Below the pieces are notes generated by a model. The model did not search any database. It worked only from the letters and a program-made list of their open reading frames with translations, and was not told the DNA's origin. A DNA stretch of 64,000 nt from Adiantum capillus-veneris (Eukaryota > Streptophyta > Polypodiopsida > Polypodiales > Pteridaceae): positions 144,927,140-144,991,139 of the forward strand of contig CM043955.1 in assembly GCA_014529385.2 (NCBI GenBank), read 5' to 3'. The translations under genes were made by a program, and so were the position numbers. This document shows positions 1-11,217 of this stretch, piece after piece (positions within the stretch are counted from its first letter, which is position 1; every line of letters starts with the position of its first letter).

Positions 1-361
1 GTTGAGTATGTCGTCTTCTGACCATCCTGAGTCCGATGGACAAATTGAGAGGATGAATCAGACGTTAGAGGACATGTTGAGAGCCTATGTCTCTCATAGG
101 CAATCTGACTGGGAAAGGTATCTTCCACAGTTAGTGTTTGCCTATAACAGTAGCAAGCATTCTGCTACTGGATTTAGCCCGTTCATGCTGATGTATGGAT
201 TTGAGCTTAAATCCCCGATTGCTATTGGCTTAGAGAAAGTCAAGGAACGCCAAGCTCGTGATTTCCTGTATGACATGCAAGAAATGCATGTGGGACAATG
301 GGTCTATCTGAAGATACCCAAGGATTCCAAGACTATTCGAACAGGAAAGCATTATAAGTAG
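1..361 (+). mobile_element. Ty3/gypsy integrase fragment
   Basis: The frame from base 2 encodes the tail of a retroviral-type integrase core. It shows the DHPESDGQIERMNQTL block around the last catalytic acid, followed by FAYNSSKHSATGFSPF and the start of the C-terminal domain (GQWVYLKIPKDSK). This is the usual end of the Ty3/gypsy pol polyprotein, which inserts cDNA into the host genome. The piece is cut by the window edge on the left and ends where an opposite-strand gag begins. It differs clearly in sequence from the other two integrases in the window, so it is a third lineage. Treated as a fossil. Confidence 0.85.
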
Positions 362-365
362 GTGC

Positions 366-848
366 ATTATAAGACGCTTCTTCTTCTTTCTTGCAGATGC
401 AAAAGAAGATTGACGGCCCAAGTAGGTAGTCAGTCCCCTTCTTCAATTGCTTTTTCGATTGATTCTTCGTGTGCAAAAGCTGACTGATTAGGGTCTGAAC
501 CACCTCTTGAAGTTCTTCTTCTGTAAACATTCTCAGAGTAGGAGGTTTCTTGACTGCCGGTTTGATTGGTGGTTCAGTGGCTTTCTACCACTGAGTATGC
601 ACTTCAACCATGGACTACTGAGTCAAAAATTTTGCAAACTCGGGATCTTTAGCAAATTGAAGCATCTGCTTTGTGCACTGGCCAACCTGTTGTCGACGAC
701 GCACTCGACGTTGCATTTTCAAAATCTCATCTTGTGTAGGCCGAGGTGGCCCATACTCATCTTTTGTTAAGTCGTTTGAATTTTCTACGCTGCCTCCTCC
801 CGCCTCAACGGTTGCAGAAGAGGTTGATTGATTCTTTTGAAAATCCAT
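366..848 (-). mobile_element. Gag N-terminal region of Ty3/gypsy fossil 1
   Basis: Reading leftward, an ATG at 848 opens a short basic, glutamine-rich protein (about 77 residues of clear frame, MDFQKNQSTSSATVEAGG at the start). It lies 53 bases inside a primer-binding site and an LTR, which is where gag begins in Ty3/gypsy elements. Its middle (EILKMQRRVRRRQQ, then AKDPEFAKFL) resembles the N-terminal gag region of the plus-strand gypsy at 23938 (VQNPRFMEFL). The frame is broken downstream, and the piece stops at the integrase fragment on the left. Fossil. Confidence 0.6.
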
Positions 849-900
849 AAGTGTCGCGAGAAAAGGGATCGGATTTCCCGGTAGAAGAGAAATCGGCTAT

Positions 901-912
901 GCTCTGATACCA
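901..912 (-). other. Primer-binding site of Ty3/gypsy fossil 1
   Basis: Minus-strand TGGTATCAGAGC is the classical plant LTR-element primer-binding site, complementary to the 3' end of initiator methionine tRNA. It begins one base inside the LTR end ...TGTTACA and therefore fixes both LTR boundary and element orientation. Confidence 0.9.
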
Positions 913-913
913 C

Positions 914-2037
914 TGTAACAAACTTGGACACCCCAAGTCAAGATTCTGTCGCGAGACAGCAGAGATTCACTTCAAAACACTTCGCAAAATTAAGAGAGTC
1001 GACACGGCCCGACGTAGTTCCATGCCAAGAGATACTGGCCCCAGAGACTGGCGCCCCTTTCGGTATTTCTTTTATATTAATCTTTGAGCATAGTACAACC
1101 GCCCGTGGGTGCTCGCTCTCAGACTCTGCGTCTAGATGCTCTGCAGAGTGAGCCCCCTTGGGTCCAATATAAAGGTTACAAGGGATGTTAAAAGCAGAGG
1201 CCCAAAAACATTAAACTTAAACGCTTTCATCCCCGAAAGCTAGCGTTGCCAAAAGCAGCCAACAGAAATCGCGGAATTCCGTACAGTCAGGCCATGTGAG
1301 CAGCCAACGCGTTTTGCGGCAGTTTGTACGGCCAACGCTTTGTTCCAAGCGTCCGTACAACAATCAGCGTGAGTTGCGGCCGTTTGAACAGTAGCCAGGT
1401 GCTCTTCGTTTCTTTTTAATGGCACCTAGGCCCGTCGGCAAAGGTCGATAAGTTGGACATGCCACTTCATCAGTTTGTGACATCTCAAGCTTGTAGAAGG
1501 AGATGGAGTTCTTGCTGCACACATGAGAAAGTGTGAGTGTGTGTGGTTGAATATGCCAAAAATGAGAGCCTCCTCTTGCCTCGGTCGACCATCCTCTCTC
1601 TTAAATCATGCTTGCATTCTATTGATCCATCCCGGGAGCTAGCCAATGAGAGGATGCCTTAATAACTAGCAAGGGGTGTAGCATTGTGACAAGTGTCCCC
1701 CTCTCCCCTTTTGAGAGAGAGCTTAGCTTATTAGTTAAATGAAGCTAAATTCTGATTGAACCTCTAGGTCTACTGGCCAATAGGAATTAAGCTGGCTTAT
1801 GGGCTGCTTAATTCTCATTGGACCCCTTGGTAGACTGTCCAATAGGAATTTAGGGGTCTTAATTTTCATTGGTTCTTTGTATAAGTTTTTTCAAATTGTT
1901 TAAGTTCAATTTACTCAAGTTTAATTCTCATTGGACCTTGCCATAGGCCATCCAATAGGAATTAGGCTTGAATGGGGGCAACTTTGCTAGGTGCTTAACA
2001 TGTGTCTTTAATGCCTCTTGTGTCTTGGGCATGCCTC

Positions 2038-2078
<41 letters not shown>

Positions 2079-2468
2079 CTCTCTCATCCCCCTAGCTTTA
2101 GGGCTCGCCCCCTCCTTTGTAGGAAGTTTGTTGACTTTATGAAGCACCTCAAGCACCTCAAAGCTGGGCATGATTCCCACCTAATGATCCTAGGCCTAAG
2201 GACTTTTGAACACTAATCTTTGGAGGTCTTAATGAAGCTTAACCTAGGGTCTTTCAAAGCTCCATTGGGTGCACATTGCTCTTTGGTAGACCATCTCCTT
2301 TTGGACCCCTATTGAGAGATAACTATCCCTCCTCCTGGCCTCCTGCTGAGATAGATCTAGTAGCACATATCCATATTCTAACCCTTGTCCCTTCTGTCTT
2401 CCCATATTAAATGATCAGTTTAGTATGAGAAAATCATTTGGGATAGGTAGATATTTGATTTTATGACA
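914..2468 (-). repeat. LTR of Ty3/gypsy fossil 1
   Basis: On the minus strand this LTR starts TGTCATAA after a purine-rich tract and ends TTGTTACA just before the primer-binding site, about 1.55 kb. It carries a TATA-like core followed by GAAATACCGAAAGGGGCGCC (minus, 1076-1050). The same core occurs in the two other LTR elements of the window, at 18952 and 23639. A (TG)18 tract lies inside it. The LTR is flanked by pol on its upstream side and gag on its downstream side, so it is shared by, or left over from, two tandem copies. Confidence 0.75.
2041..2077. repeat. (TG)18 microsatellite
   Basis: A perfect TG dinucleotide tract inside the gypsy LTR. The apparent reading frames through it on both strands are low-complexity artefacts. 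Confidence 0.95.
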
Positions 2469-2824
2469 TTACCTCTCTCCTGAAATCATAGTCGTCCTTG
2501 ACATGAGGTAGAGGAGGTAAAGCCTAGCCATTAGTCCATGTTTCCTAGGGGTAAAGGATCCCTTTCTACCCTACGACATCATTCCAGAATGGATGACTAA
2601 TCCATTTGGTGCTTGGAAGACTTAGCTACCGCAAGCATGTCTGCTCTGTAGTCCATATCACATTCCCAAAGTAGAGTGACAAATTCTACTTGGTGTTTGG
2701 GAGACGTCGTCGCCACAAACATGATTCTAAGTATGCATATTTTTTAATTTTGTGCACAATAAAAGAAAAAGAGAGAGCCTTATAAGACAAAAACATTGTT
2801 AATGTAAAATGCATTTACATTTGC
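2469..2824 (-). other. 3' non-coding tail and purine tract of Ty3/gypsy fossil 1
   Basis: This stretch lies between the chromodomain stop and the LTR start. Just before the LTR, the minus strand reads TTTCAGGAGAGAGGTAA, a plausible polypurine tract for plus-strand priming. No other gene is visible here. Confidence 0.55.
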
Positions 2825-3593
2825 TTACTCTATTGTAGCATTGTAAGCATTGACAAGGTTCATATTATCCTTAAGCTGTGTTCCTCGCATCCATCTAGCA
2901 TCTTCAAAAGGATAGTTTTTGAACTTGATAAGATACCGTCGGATAATCTTACCATGTCTTAGCACCTTGTTTTCATGTCGAAGGATAAATTCGGGTTGAA
3001 GCATCTCTTCTTGGTCTTCATTTATTGGTTTTGTTGGTGGCTCTCCTTTGTAAGGCTTGAGTAGGCTTACATGAAAAGCATTGTGTAAAAGCCAATGATT
3101 GGGCAACTTTAATTGATAAGCCATCTCGTTGATTGGCTTAAGAATTTGAAAAGGACCTAGTATCTTTTTGCTAATTTAGCATAATACTTTTGGTGGCCCG
3201 TAGGACTGTCCATAGTTTGCCTTAAACAAGCCTTGGGGAATTTTAGCAAGACCGAATCATTTTCCTTAAAAGCTAAGGCTCTTTTGTGCTTATTAGCAGC
3301 GGCCTTTTGCTTTTGCTGTGAGATGGATATAGCCTCTTTAATCTTTCGAAAAGATTCTTGTAGATCTAAGCTATACTCATCAGCAGCGAAGATCTTCCCA
3401 TGTATCTTAAGTAGAAAGGGACTTTTAGATCTTCCCTCTATGACCTCGAAAGGTGCCTTCCCTATAGAAGTGTGTACGATGTTATTGTACACATACTCTA
3501 CAAGGGGTTAGTACTTTTCCCATTGTGAGTGTTGATCGACTTCCATGACTATATTGATAGAGGGTGATAGAGATGCACAATTATCAAGCACTT
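2825..3593 (-). mobile_element. Integrase C-terminus plus chromodomain of Ty3/gypsy fossil 1
   Basis: Reading leftward from 3593, the fragment gives the integrase segment around YNNIVHTSIGKAPFEVIEGR, the linker, and a C-terminal chromodomain with IIRRYLIKFKNYPFEDARWM (about residues 60-80 of the last frame). Chromodomains at this place mark the chromovirus branch of Ty3/gypsy and direct integration to chromatin marks. The upstream half of pol is missing because a second LTR element starts at 3594 inside the integrase. Broken in several places. Fossil. Confidence 0.8.
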
Positions 3594-3734
3594 TGTCACA
3601 AACTGCTGACGTGTCAAGCGACTGAAGAACGGAGTCGACTTGCAGATCCTGGTCGAGGGGCCTAAACCCTAGAAGAAGCAGAAGCAGAAGGAGCAAGAGG
3701 AGAAGAAGCAATAGAAGAAGTTTAACCAACTTGC
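3594..3734 (+). repeat. Left LTR, first part (interrupted by LINE I-a)
   Basis: This is the same sequence as the start of the right LTR at 18464, including CCTAAACCCTAGAAG and the AGAAGC-rich stretch. LINE I-a interrupts it at 3734/3735. The last 14 bases are the left target-site duplication of that LINE. Confidence 0.75.
3721..3734. repeat. Target-site duplication of LINE I-a (left copy)
   Basis: TTTAACCAACTTGC here matches TTTTACCAACTTGC at 10261-10274 with one mismatch. The uninterrupted right LTR shows a single copy (TTTTACCAACTTGC near 18560), confirming the empty-site state. Confidence 0.85.
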
Positions 3735-4142
3735 GGCTGCTGCTCCCTCGCGCGTCTCGCCTGCTCTGCCCGCCATCGCCAACCCAGCCCAGCCCTTCCC
3801 CCCCTCTTAGTGCTCCCTCTTGGCCTCGCTGCCCCTCGCTGCCCCCCTCATATCGCCTCGCCTCGCTGCCTCCTCCCCCGCTGCCCCTGCCCGCCACGCT
3901 CCCCCCTCCCACCATCTCCCGTTGCCCCTCCCACCCTCTCCCGTTGCCCCTCCCACCCTGTCCCTCATTGCCCCATTCCGCCCTGTTTGCGCTGCCCCCC
4001 TTTCTCCCTATCCCGCTGCCCTTGCCCGTCATCTCGCTCTCTTCCCCCCGCTCCTCCTGCTTGTGCTATCCGGCTTCGACTCTCGTTGCTCGTTTCGTTG
4101 CCTTCGACTCCCCTTCGTTCGCCCTTGCAGCAGCAGACACAG

Positions 4143-5934
4143 ATGGAGGATTCTGCTCCGCCACAGAGGGACTCCACTGCAGCCCCCTCGCCCAACCCCG
4201 CAGAACCCACCATTCGACTTGCTCTCTTGCCTACAAAGCAAGCGAGCTTCGAGGCATAGGTGGCGCGCCTTCAGGCCACCTCTGTTATTTATTAGATTCT
4301 TGGCAGCAGACCCAGCAGAGGGGAAGCGCGCGATTTCCTTCAGGCCCGCCTTCTCGCGGAGGTGGACAAGATTCTCGATGTTCAGCTTCTCGGGCGGGGC
4401 TACTACCAGATAGAGTTTGAGACTCTCGTAACGCGTCCAAGGTCATTGCGATGAGCCCCTTGGCCATACGTGCAGTTCGAGTACACTTTTGACAGTGGCG
4501 CCACGGTTTCGACCCAGCTACCGACGTTCTTATTGAGGAGGCAGACCGACATATCTCAGTCTGCTTCCCCGGCCGAAGGAGGGAGTACCTTCCGCTCCTC
4601 TCTAGGCTAGGCTTAGCGATTGGGACTATCTTGGAGACATCTCGCGCAGCAGCCTCTGTAGCTGCCAAGGCGGCTGGCATCCCCACAGTACGTGTTTTGG
4701 TTCGGGACACCCACACTCTCTCCAAGGTCATCCTACTACCTCGGGTGAGCGGTGGTTGGTTTTGACAGAGCGTAGAGTATTTGTCTCTCCCGAATCAGTG
4801 TTTCATTTGTTGACAGATGGGCCATCTTGCGAAGGCCTGTCCACAGAGGAGACCCCGACCTACACCACAGGCTCAGCGCCAGCCTTTAAGGGCTGGCCAA
4901 CAGCAGCAGACAGAGTCACAGGGTACGTAGGCAGAGCCACCCTCCGAGTCTGGGGCTCAAGCGGAGGAGGGTTGGCAGCAAGTTCGTGGTCGACGGCGAT
5001 TGGGGCCACTGCGCCAGCCTGGCACTCAGAGTTGTCCCTAGGCTCCTATCCAGTAGCTGCGGGTCCCCACAGGAAACCGATTCGACCCTCTTCAGGAGGA
5101 CCCCTTCTTCTGCCTCTCCATCTGGCTCTCCTTCCTGTGCCACTCCCACATGCCCCCCCTCTCCCCCTTCTCCCTTGAGTCCCCCTGCTCCCACAACTCC
5201 TCCCGCTCCATCCCCGCAGCTGTCCCAGGGGGCACGACCTTCCTCTGCTGGTAGGAGATCTCTTGGCAACGCTTTTGCCACGAGTCGCTTGGCGAGAGAG
5301 GGATAGGCTTTCTTGTGACCCCCTCTTCTAGTGCAGACGTCCACCTTTGCAGCAGTTCCTCGTGGTCTGACGAGATTCGACATTCTTCGTCGTTGGGATT
5401 TCTTTTCCTACGATTTTACACGATTTCTCACCAGACGTTGAGGAAGCTTGCTTCAGAGTTCATGTCCTGTTCCTTGCAGCTAGGGGGATAGAGGCCTTGG
5501 ACTCGGCGGTTGCCTTCTCGTTTCCCCTATGCGGCAGGGACCAGTCTGAGTGGACTCTAGACTCAGTGTTGGAGTGGCACAGGCCCTAGAGTTCTCTCAT
5601 CACATGGGAGACCTAGAGGTTATAGACTTGGTTCAGACTTTGTGGCCGCTGGCGAAGTTTTCTGTGACACCTCCAGACTCAGCAGGACGTAGACACATTA
5701 TGGTTCACTTCTTTGCTGACACGTAGAGCCCGCCATGTTATGTACACATACATGAGGACTCCTGGACAGAGGAGGTTGCTTTGCGCACGGCTCGTTCTAC
5801 TTGGGCTTGGGTAGCCTTTGCAGTCATGCCTATCTCGGGGACGCTTGGATGCGGATTACTCCCCATCCAAGCCTACCTCGAAGATAGCACGGTTAGGTGC
5901 TGTTGCAGCGTCAGTTCTCTCTCGCTCCCCATGA
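4143..5934 (+). pseudogene. LINE I-a ORF1 (nucleic-acid-binding protein), broken
   Basis: The start ATG at 4143 is equivalent to the starts at 17475 (I-b) and 44246 (I-c), MEDSAPPQRDS here. ORF1 proteins of plant L1s bind element RNA in the cytoplasm. Compared with copies I-b and I-c, the order is a DUF4283-like domain, a CCHC knuckle, a proline-rich linker and a separate C-terminal domain. In this copy stops appear early (after KQASFEA, about residue 38), and again through the knuckle and C-terminal parts. The knuckle remnant reads NQCFIC at about 4794. The reading frame ends with TGA at 5932-5934, which overlaps the ORF2 ATG. Confidence 0.8.
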
Positions 5935-8900
5935 GGATCGTCTGATGGAACATGCAGGGATTAGGTGGGCCCCAGTTTCAGCGTCAGAGAGGCCGACTGC
6001 GTCAAAAGCTTCAGCAATGCCTTGTGGGAGGAGAGATTAACCTTCTTATGCTACAGGAGCATCATCTGTGTGTGAGCCGCATTAGACGTTGTGGTCAGCT
6101 TTTGCGTGGACGATATGAGACTTTTTGCTCAGCTACATTTGGACTTGGTGGTATCCAGGGAGGGGTTTGCGGACTCTTGGCAGCAGGCCATTGTGGACAA
6201 AGAGATTATTGTGCTTGACGGGGCTTAGTGGATTACTATGCAGGTTCAGGGGTGCCTCTTGGGTTTCCTGAACATCTATGCGCCCAATGTGGCGAGTGCA
6301 CATGTAGAGTTTTGGTCTCACATTGTAGAGTCTCTGCTGCAAGAAGAGCAATGGTGCATTGGGGGTGACTTCAACATGTTGGAGGACCCCTCTGATAGGA
6401 TTGGAGGTAGCCACACTACAGTGCATGGAGTTGAGTTGGCAGCTTGGGAGAGGTTATGTATGACTGCGGGTTTCATATGTGTGGCAGCATTCTAGCTTTG
6501 TGAGGCTGTCTGGCCTTCTCTCGCTCGGACCGCAGAGTGGGAGGAGTGAGTCTATCTGGATAGATCGCTTCTACACTAGCGACCATTTTTGTGATTTGGG
6601 TGGGACAGTTTACATTCTGGTCGGAACTTCTTTTTCGGACCATGCACTAGTGATTCTCACAGTGACAGATAGTTAGAGGAGGGGGAGCACGATGCTACGC
6701 ATTCCTGAGAGGGTCTTGTTGGACTCTGCGCTCAGAGAGTGAGTGGTGGCTCTTTGGACAGAGGGCTTAGACATGCAGGACTATCTTGCTGACAGAGTGG
6801 CCTCTGGACTTGCTGAGCTTAGTCGACTATTTTTCCAGAAGTCTACGGCCCGCCTGGCTACAGCGAGAGAGGAGGAGCAGCGTCTCCGACGAGGCTTTGC
6901 TTCCTTGCAGAGGATGCAGGTGCAACATCCAGATAGTCCTTGGTTGGAGGAGCAGTTGCAGCACGCTCGCCAGGAGCTTGCTTGCACAGAGGAGAGGCGC
7001 CATGAGTTTTCTTTTCATCGACAGGCATCACAGTGGACCCAGGTGGGTGACAGAGTGACAAGGGATTTCTTTGAGATAGTGGGGCCCGGACATGCGCATG
7101 CCAGGGTCAGCCAGTTGAGGAGGCCTGATGGGTCAGTTGCTTCAGAGCCAGAGGCACTACTGACTTCTACCGCGACTTGCTCTCAGCAGAGCCTTAGTCA
7201 GAGCGTCAGGTTGCATGCGGAGAGCAGGTGTGGACACAAATGCCTTGTCTTGTGATTGAGGAGATGCGCCAGAGGCTTGAGATGCCTTTTCAGCTAGAGG
7301 AGCCTAACGTGGCCCTTAGAGCACTTCCCCGTGATAGCTGTCCAGGTGAGGATGGTTTGACTCTCAACTTTTTCTTGGAGTACTGGGAGATTCGACAGTG
7401 GCGGCCCATCACCATCCTCAACTCATCTTACAAAATTCTTGCCAAGGCTCTGAGTTTGAGGATTCAGCCACTTCTAGAGAGCATTATACATGGGACACAG
7501 ACAGATTTTGTCAAGGAGCGTAGTATCCTTGACAACATCTTTACTTTTTGGGAGGCATCTGCCCTCGCGCGCCTCCGTGGTGAGGATTTGGTGATACTTC
7601 TTCTCGATTTTGAGAAGGCCTACGATAGATTTGATTGGGACTTTTTGGAGGGCACTCTACGCAGGATGGGCTTCTCAGATGCTTGGATCAGAGGTGTGTT
7701 AGCTCTTTATAGACGGGCACATAATCAGGTACTTTTGTCAAGTGGTAGAGGTGATCGTTTCCTGCTCACACATTTGGTCAGACATGGCTGCCCTCTTGCC
7801 CCCTTCCTCTTTCTGTTCTATGCTGAGGCGATGAGCAGGTTTTTGGTTTCACAGCAGGTTGGATTACGTGGCTTAGCGCTCCCTATTCGGTCGGAGAGAT
7901 GAGCTACTGGATGCTGAGTTTGCAGACGACTCAGCCTTGTACTTGGATGGCCAGGAGGCCAACCTTCACAGGTGTGAGAAGGCTCTTGAGACCTTTTGTT
8001 GTGCATCAAGCGCATTGATCAACTGGAGAAAGACAGTAGCTTTCTCGGTTGGTAGTGCTCCTACGCGTGATTGGCTGCCAGGTGAGGGTTTCAGATGGAT
8101 TCCCCCAGGGACTGCAGTTCGATACTTGGGCGGTCAGGTTGGCTTGGACTTGTCTCCTGAGCAGTAGATTGCTCCCCTCTTCCTATCCATCAGGAGGAAG
8201 GATTTACATTGGAGCTCCGCACGACTTTCTCTAGCAGGGAAAGTTGTAGTGGCCAACCAGGTGTTGTTGGCTACTATGTGGTACATCACTTCTTGTTGGA
8301 TCTTTTTGAGTTTCTGCATCAGCCAGGTAGAGAGGCTGATCAGGAATTTCCTTTGGTCAAGGCGTGACACTTAGATAGGTTGGGCCAGAGTGGCATGGCA
8401 GGTCATCATTCTTCCTTGCTCTCTGGGAGGATTGGGGATCATAGACCCAACACAGCAGAGCAGAGCCTTTCTAGGGAAGTTTGTCGTCAGAGGACTTCTT
8501 CCTGGGGAGGAGCCCTGGAAGGAGTTTTTGCTGCAGCGGCTTAGTGCTAAAGTGCCTCAGGCTGGAGGTCCCTGGCGACCTTCGACCATATGGATTTTCA
8601 CAGGGATGCACGAAGTTGGCTTGAGCAGGAGACTGGAGGACCGCTGTGCTGTGAGTCTGCTCCGCTCTTGGGAGCAGCTGCGGAGAGGCCTGGAGCAGCG
8701 TCAGCCTACTTGGACGGAGGAGCGCCTGAGACAGCCCCTTGTTTGGAACACCATGGTTAGCACTGAGAGAGGCCACTTGGTTGGTAGTAGGCCTCATGTT
8801 TCCTTGGGTCCCATGGCAGAGGGTCCAACACACACTTTAGGTGACTGGCTAGAGTTCTGACTGCTACAGTTCTCAGGCTTGTCAGAGGAGCTTCAGGGCA

Positions 8901-10095
8901 TCCAGCTACAGGGCATGAGAGGGGTGCAGAGCATCTGTTAGGACATCACAGAGGTAGTACCAGCTGAGTGGCTCACACCTCTCGAGTCAGTAGCGCCCAG
9001 ATGGGTGGGGGCCTTCACGCGACTAGAGGTTCTCATCGCAGTTCGGGCTTGCTCAAACACTATACCCTTCCTGTTTTTCGAGCTACAGGGTGAGGAACGT
9101 TTACACCGAGTTTCAATAGAGGCCCCACAGGTGATAGAGTGCTGTTTTCAGAGGATCCGAGTTGTGGGCATCTGCGTGAGGACTTGTGTCATAGATCCTG
9201 ACCGAGTAGCTCTTGAGACTGGCCATTGGAGCTGTGGGCTTGGGAGAGCTGTCCACTGGCACGAGTGCAATGGGATCCTGGAGAGTGGTTTTGAAGGGGC
9301 CCTTTCTCCTCATTCGACCATCCAGGTGTCCCTTTCTTTCAGTACACTGTTCGACTGGGATGTCACAATTTGGTAGCACGGAGAGAGGCTCGTTTTGCTG
9401 CAACACCTCATTGGCAAGAGGAGGGTCTCATAGCTGAGTTCTTGTCAGCTTTTTGGGAGAGGTTGTGAGACTCCAGACAGCCGAGGCGAGTCACTTTGTT
9501 CCAGTGGCTGGTTGCACATGGAGCTACAATGGTGGGGAGCTGGCTAGTACTTAGTGGTCTCTCGGCAGCATGCACAGCTTGTGACCATCTTGTGGAGAGT
9601 CAGCGCCGTTGCGTTTTGGGACTGTCCTTTGGCACAACAAGTTTGGCTTCGTGTTCTTCGGCTGATGCCAGCTCTTTCCACAGCACGGCAGTACACTTGG
9701 GGGATAGCTGCTTGGTCCACTCTCACGGGCCCGACACTTCAGTTTGAGCTATCCTCCACCAACACGATGATAGTGATGTAGGGGGGTCGACCTACACTCC
9801 AACCTGCTACAGAGCTTACTCCACAGGAGTGGTGCAGTGAGAGAGGAGTGTTGGGAGCTGCGGCTTGACACTCTGGTTCATTTGGCAGGCCCGTTGCTTC
9901 CGCATCTCTGATGCTCGCCCTGTACCACTAGCAGAGAGAGTTCGGGATCTTTGGCTAGAGCTAATCCATTCTCTTAGAGGACAGTTCGAGAGACTCCAGG
10001 GCAGCTCCGACCGCATGCGGGAGCATAGAGAGGCTTTCCTTCGACTCTGGCGCCCTGGGCCTTTCTTCACCATGGTCCAGGGTGTGCTCACATGA
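5931..10095 (+). pseudogene. LINE I-a ORF2 (endonuclease-reverse transcriptase), broken
   Basis: The frame begins ATGAGGATCGTC at 5931. The fifth codon is TGA where the other copies encode serine before WNVQG. Endonuclease landmarks are LMLQEHHL (about 6048), GGDFNMLEDPSDR (about 6363) and SFSDHALVIL (about 6630). RT landmarks are ILLLDFEKAYDRFDWDF (about 7600) and a FADD catalytic box with ALYLDG (about 7919). A zf-RVT-like cysteine/histidine region and the C-terminal GPFFTMVQGVLT close the protein. About 42 residues are missing before IRQWRPITILN. Several stops and frame changes separate the pieces, so no working enzyme is made. Confidence 0.85.
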
Positions 10096-10260
10096 CACTA
10101 CCGTCCACCTGTGTGGCTTTTCCCTCCTCCCATCTCTTGATTTAGCCTCATTGTACATACGTTGTTTTTTCATTGGGAGAGTCTCCCCCTTATGATTGTT
10201 GTAGCCCTCTTGGCAGTTTCATTAACTAATAGAAGGATCTTTTTCTCGGAAAAAAAAAGG

Positions 10261-10274
10261 TTTTACCAACTTGC
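10261..10274. repeat. Target-site duplication of LINE I-a (right copy)
   Basis: TTTTACCAACTTGC follows the A tail of LINE I-a and matches 3721-3734 with one mismatch. Confidence 0.85.
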
Positions 10275-10637
10275 AAAGTCTTGCCAAGTGGCCTATTTTT
10301 GAAGACGAGTTTCCACCAACTTACGGGACGCTGTCCGATGGGGCCCAGGGGACTTAAAGCCATGAAAATAAAGCGAGACCAGCACACATTCAATTGCGTG
10401 GAGCATGATGACGTGGCAAAGTGGGGTATCTTGAAATGCTTGCCATGAAAACCATACCAGATTATGACTTGAAATTTTTGGACATCTCTCACCAGGTGTC
10501 TCTTCTCGAATCGATAACCTTGGAGGTCCAATGTGATTGCCATAGCTTTGGGCTACTATCACCACCACAGGAACACTGTTTGTCCAAGTGAGTTTCGACG
10601 ATTCAAGAGGTCATAGACCATGGCGCGGTTGGTTACA
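10275..10637 (+). repeat. Left LTR, second part, then diverged sequence
   Basis: From 10275 to about 10412 this follows the right LTR (shared block TTACGGGAC, GATGGGGCCCAGGGGAC). Beyond that the two copies no longer align, and the TATA-like core found in the right LTR is absent. GGTTACAACCTTGG at 10631-10644 resembles the right LTR end TGTTACAACTTGG, so 10637 is a tentative LTR end. Confidence 0.5.
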
Positions 10638-10886
10638 ACCTTGGAAGAAATCTAACTCTAATTTTGGTGCAGGTTTCAGGAAGGAAACCCTGTCAACTTT
10701 CGAGCTCAATTGATGTCGAGAATGCTTTTGTTTAGCAATTGTGTTTGAAATTTGTTTGAAATGGATTGTATGTGTTTTGAACTTGTCCTGGTGTCGATTT
10801 GAATTGTTTGACTGTGGTTTTAATACTGGTTTCAATGCTTGGTGATTTACTCCAGGGTGTCGTGAGAAATGCTATGTTGGTATTGT

Positions 10887-11045
10887 CTGAACCTCGGAAC
10901 GACGTAGATGGGATGTCTGTGGAGTCTTTCGTTGTATGCTAGTAAACCTCCGAATGTTGCAGACGGGATGTCTAGGGAGCGTTTGGTTGTATGCTTGAAC
11001 CTCCAAGCGACGCAAGCTGTGGTCTGGGTGTGTTTGGTTGTATGA
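10887..11045. repeat. Minisatellite, about 2.5-3 units of about 55-60 bp
   Basis: Three successive degenerate units share a head of the form GAACCTCNGAACGACG, a middle GATGGGATGTCT and an end GTTTGGTTGTATG. They lie in the interior of the non-coding LTR element just before LINE I-b. Confidence 0.7.
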
Positions 11046-11062
11046 GTCCTCTAAACTCATGG

Positions 11063-11070
11063 CTTGGACC
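11063..11070. repeat. Target-site duplication of LINE I-b (left copy)
   Basis: CTTGGACC precedes the T run at 11071 and recurs at 17971-17978, again followed by T residues. The duplication could extend into the T run (CTTGGACCTTTTT). Confidence 0.8.
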
Positions 11071-11217
11071 TTTTTTTTTTTTCCGAGAAAGAGATCCTTC
11101 TATTAGATAATGAAAACTGCCCATAGGGCTACATCCACCTCTGCAAGAGAGGGCTACAACAAGCATGCTGGGGAGACTCTCCCAATGAAAAAACAACATA
11201 TATACAATGAGGCTAAA

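Larger units (their letters stand above)
3735..10258 (+). mobile_element. LINE I-a, L1-type retrotransposon, near full length
   Basis: This is a non-LTR retrotransposon with a GC-rich 5' UTR, ORF1 (4143-5934), ORF2 (5931-10095), a 3' UTR of about 150 bases and a short A tail (about 10250-10258). A 14-bp target-site duplication bounds it, and it lies in an LTR. Its layout (DUF4283-like ORF1, APE endonuclease, RT, A tail) is that of plant L1-clade LINEs. It is inactive: both frames carry stops, and ORF2 has an in-frame loss of about 42 codons before the RT core (EYW joins directly to IRQWRP at about 7380). Confidence 0.9.

Noticed and set aside
901-912. tRNA gene
   Set aside because: Only the 12-base primer-binding complement to methionine tRNA is present, no tRNA fold.
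3508-4420. Glycine- or proline-rich open frames on both strands at the start of LINE I-a
   Set aside because: Low-complexity C-rich 5' UTR gives open frames in every register; no domain content.
8471-9406. Antisense open frames across LINE I-a ORF2, and likewise plus-strand frames across I-b, I-c and I-d
   Set aside because: Recurrent shadows of the LINE coding strand; they share its breakpoints and show no independent homology.
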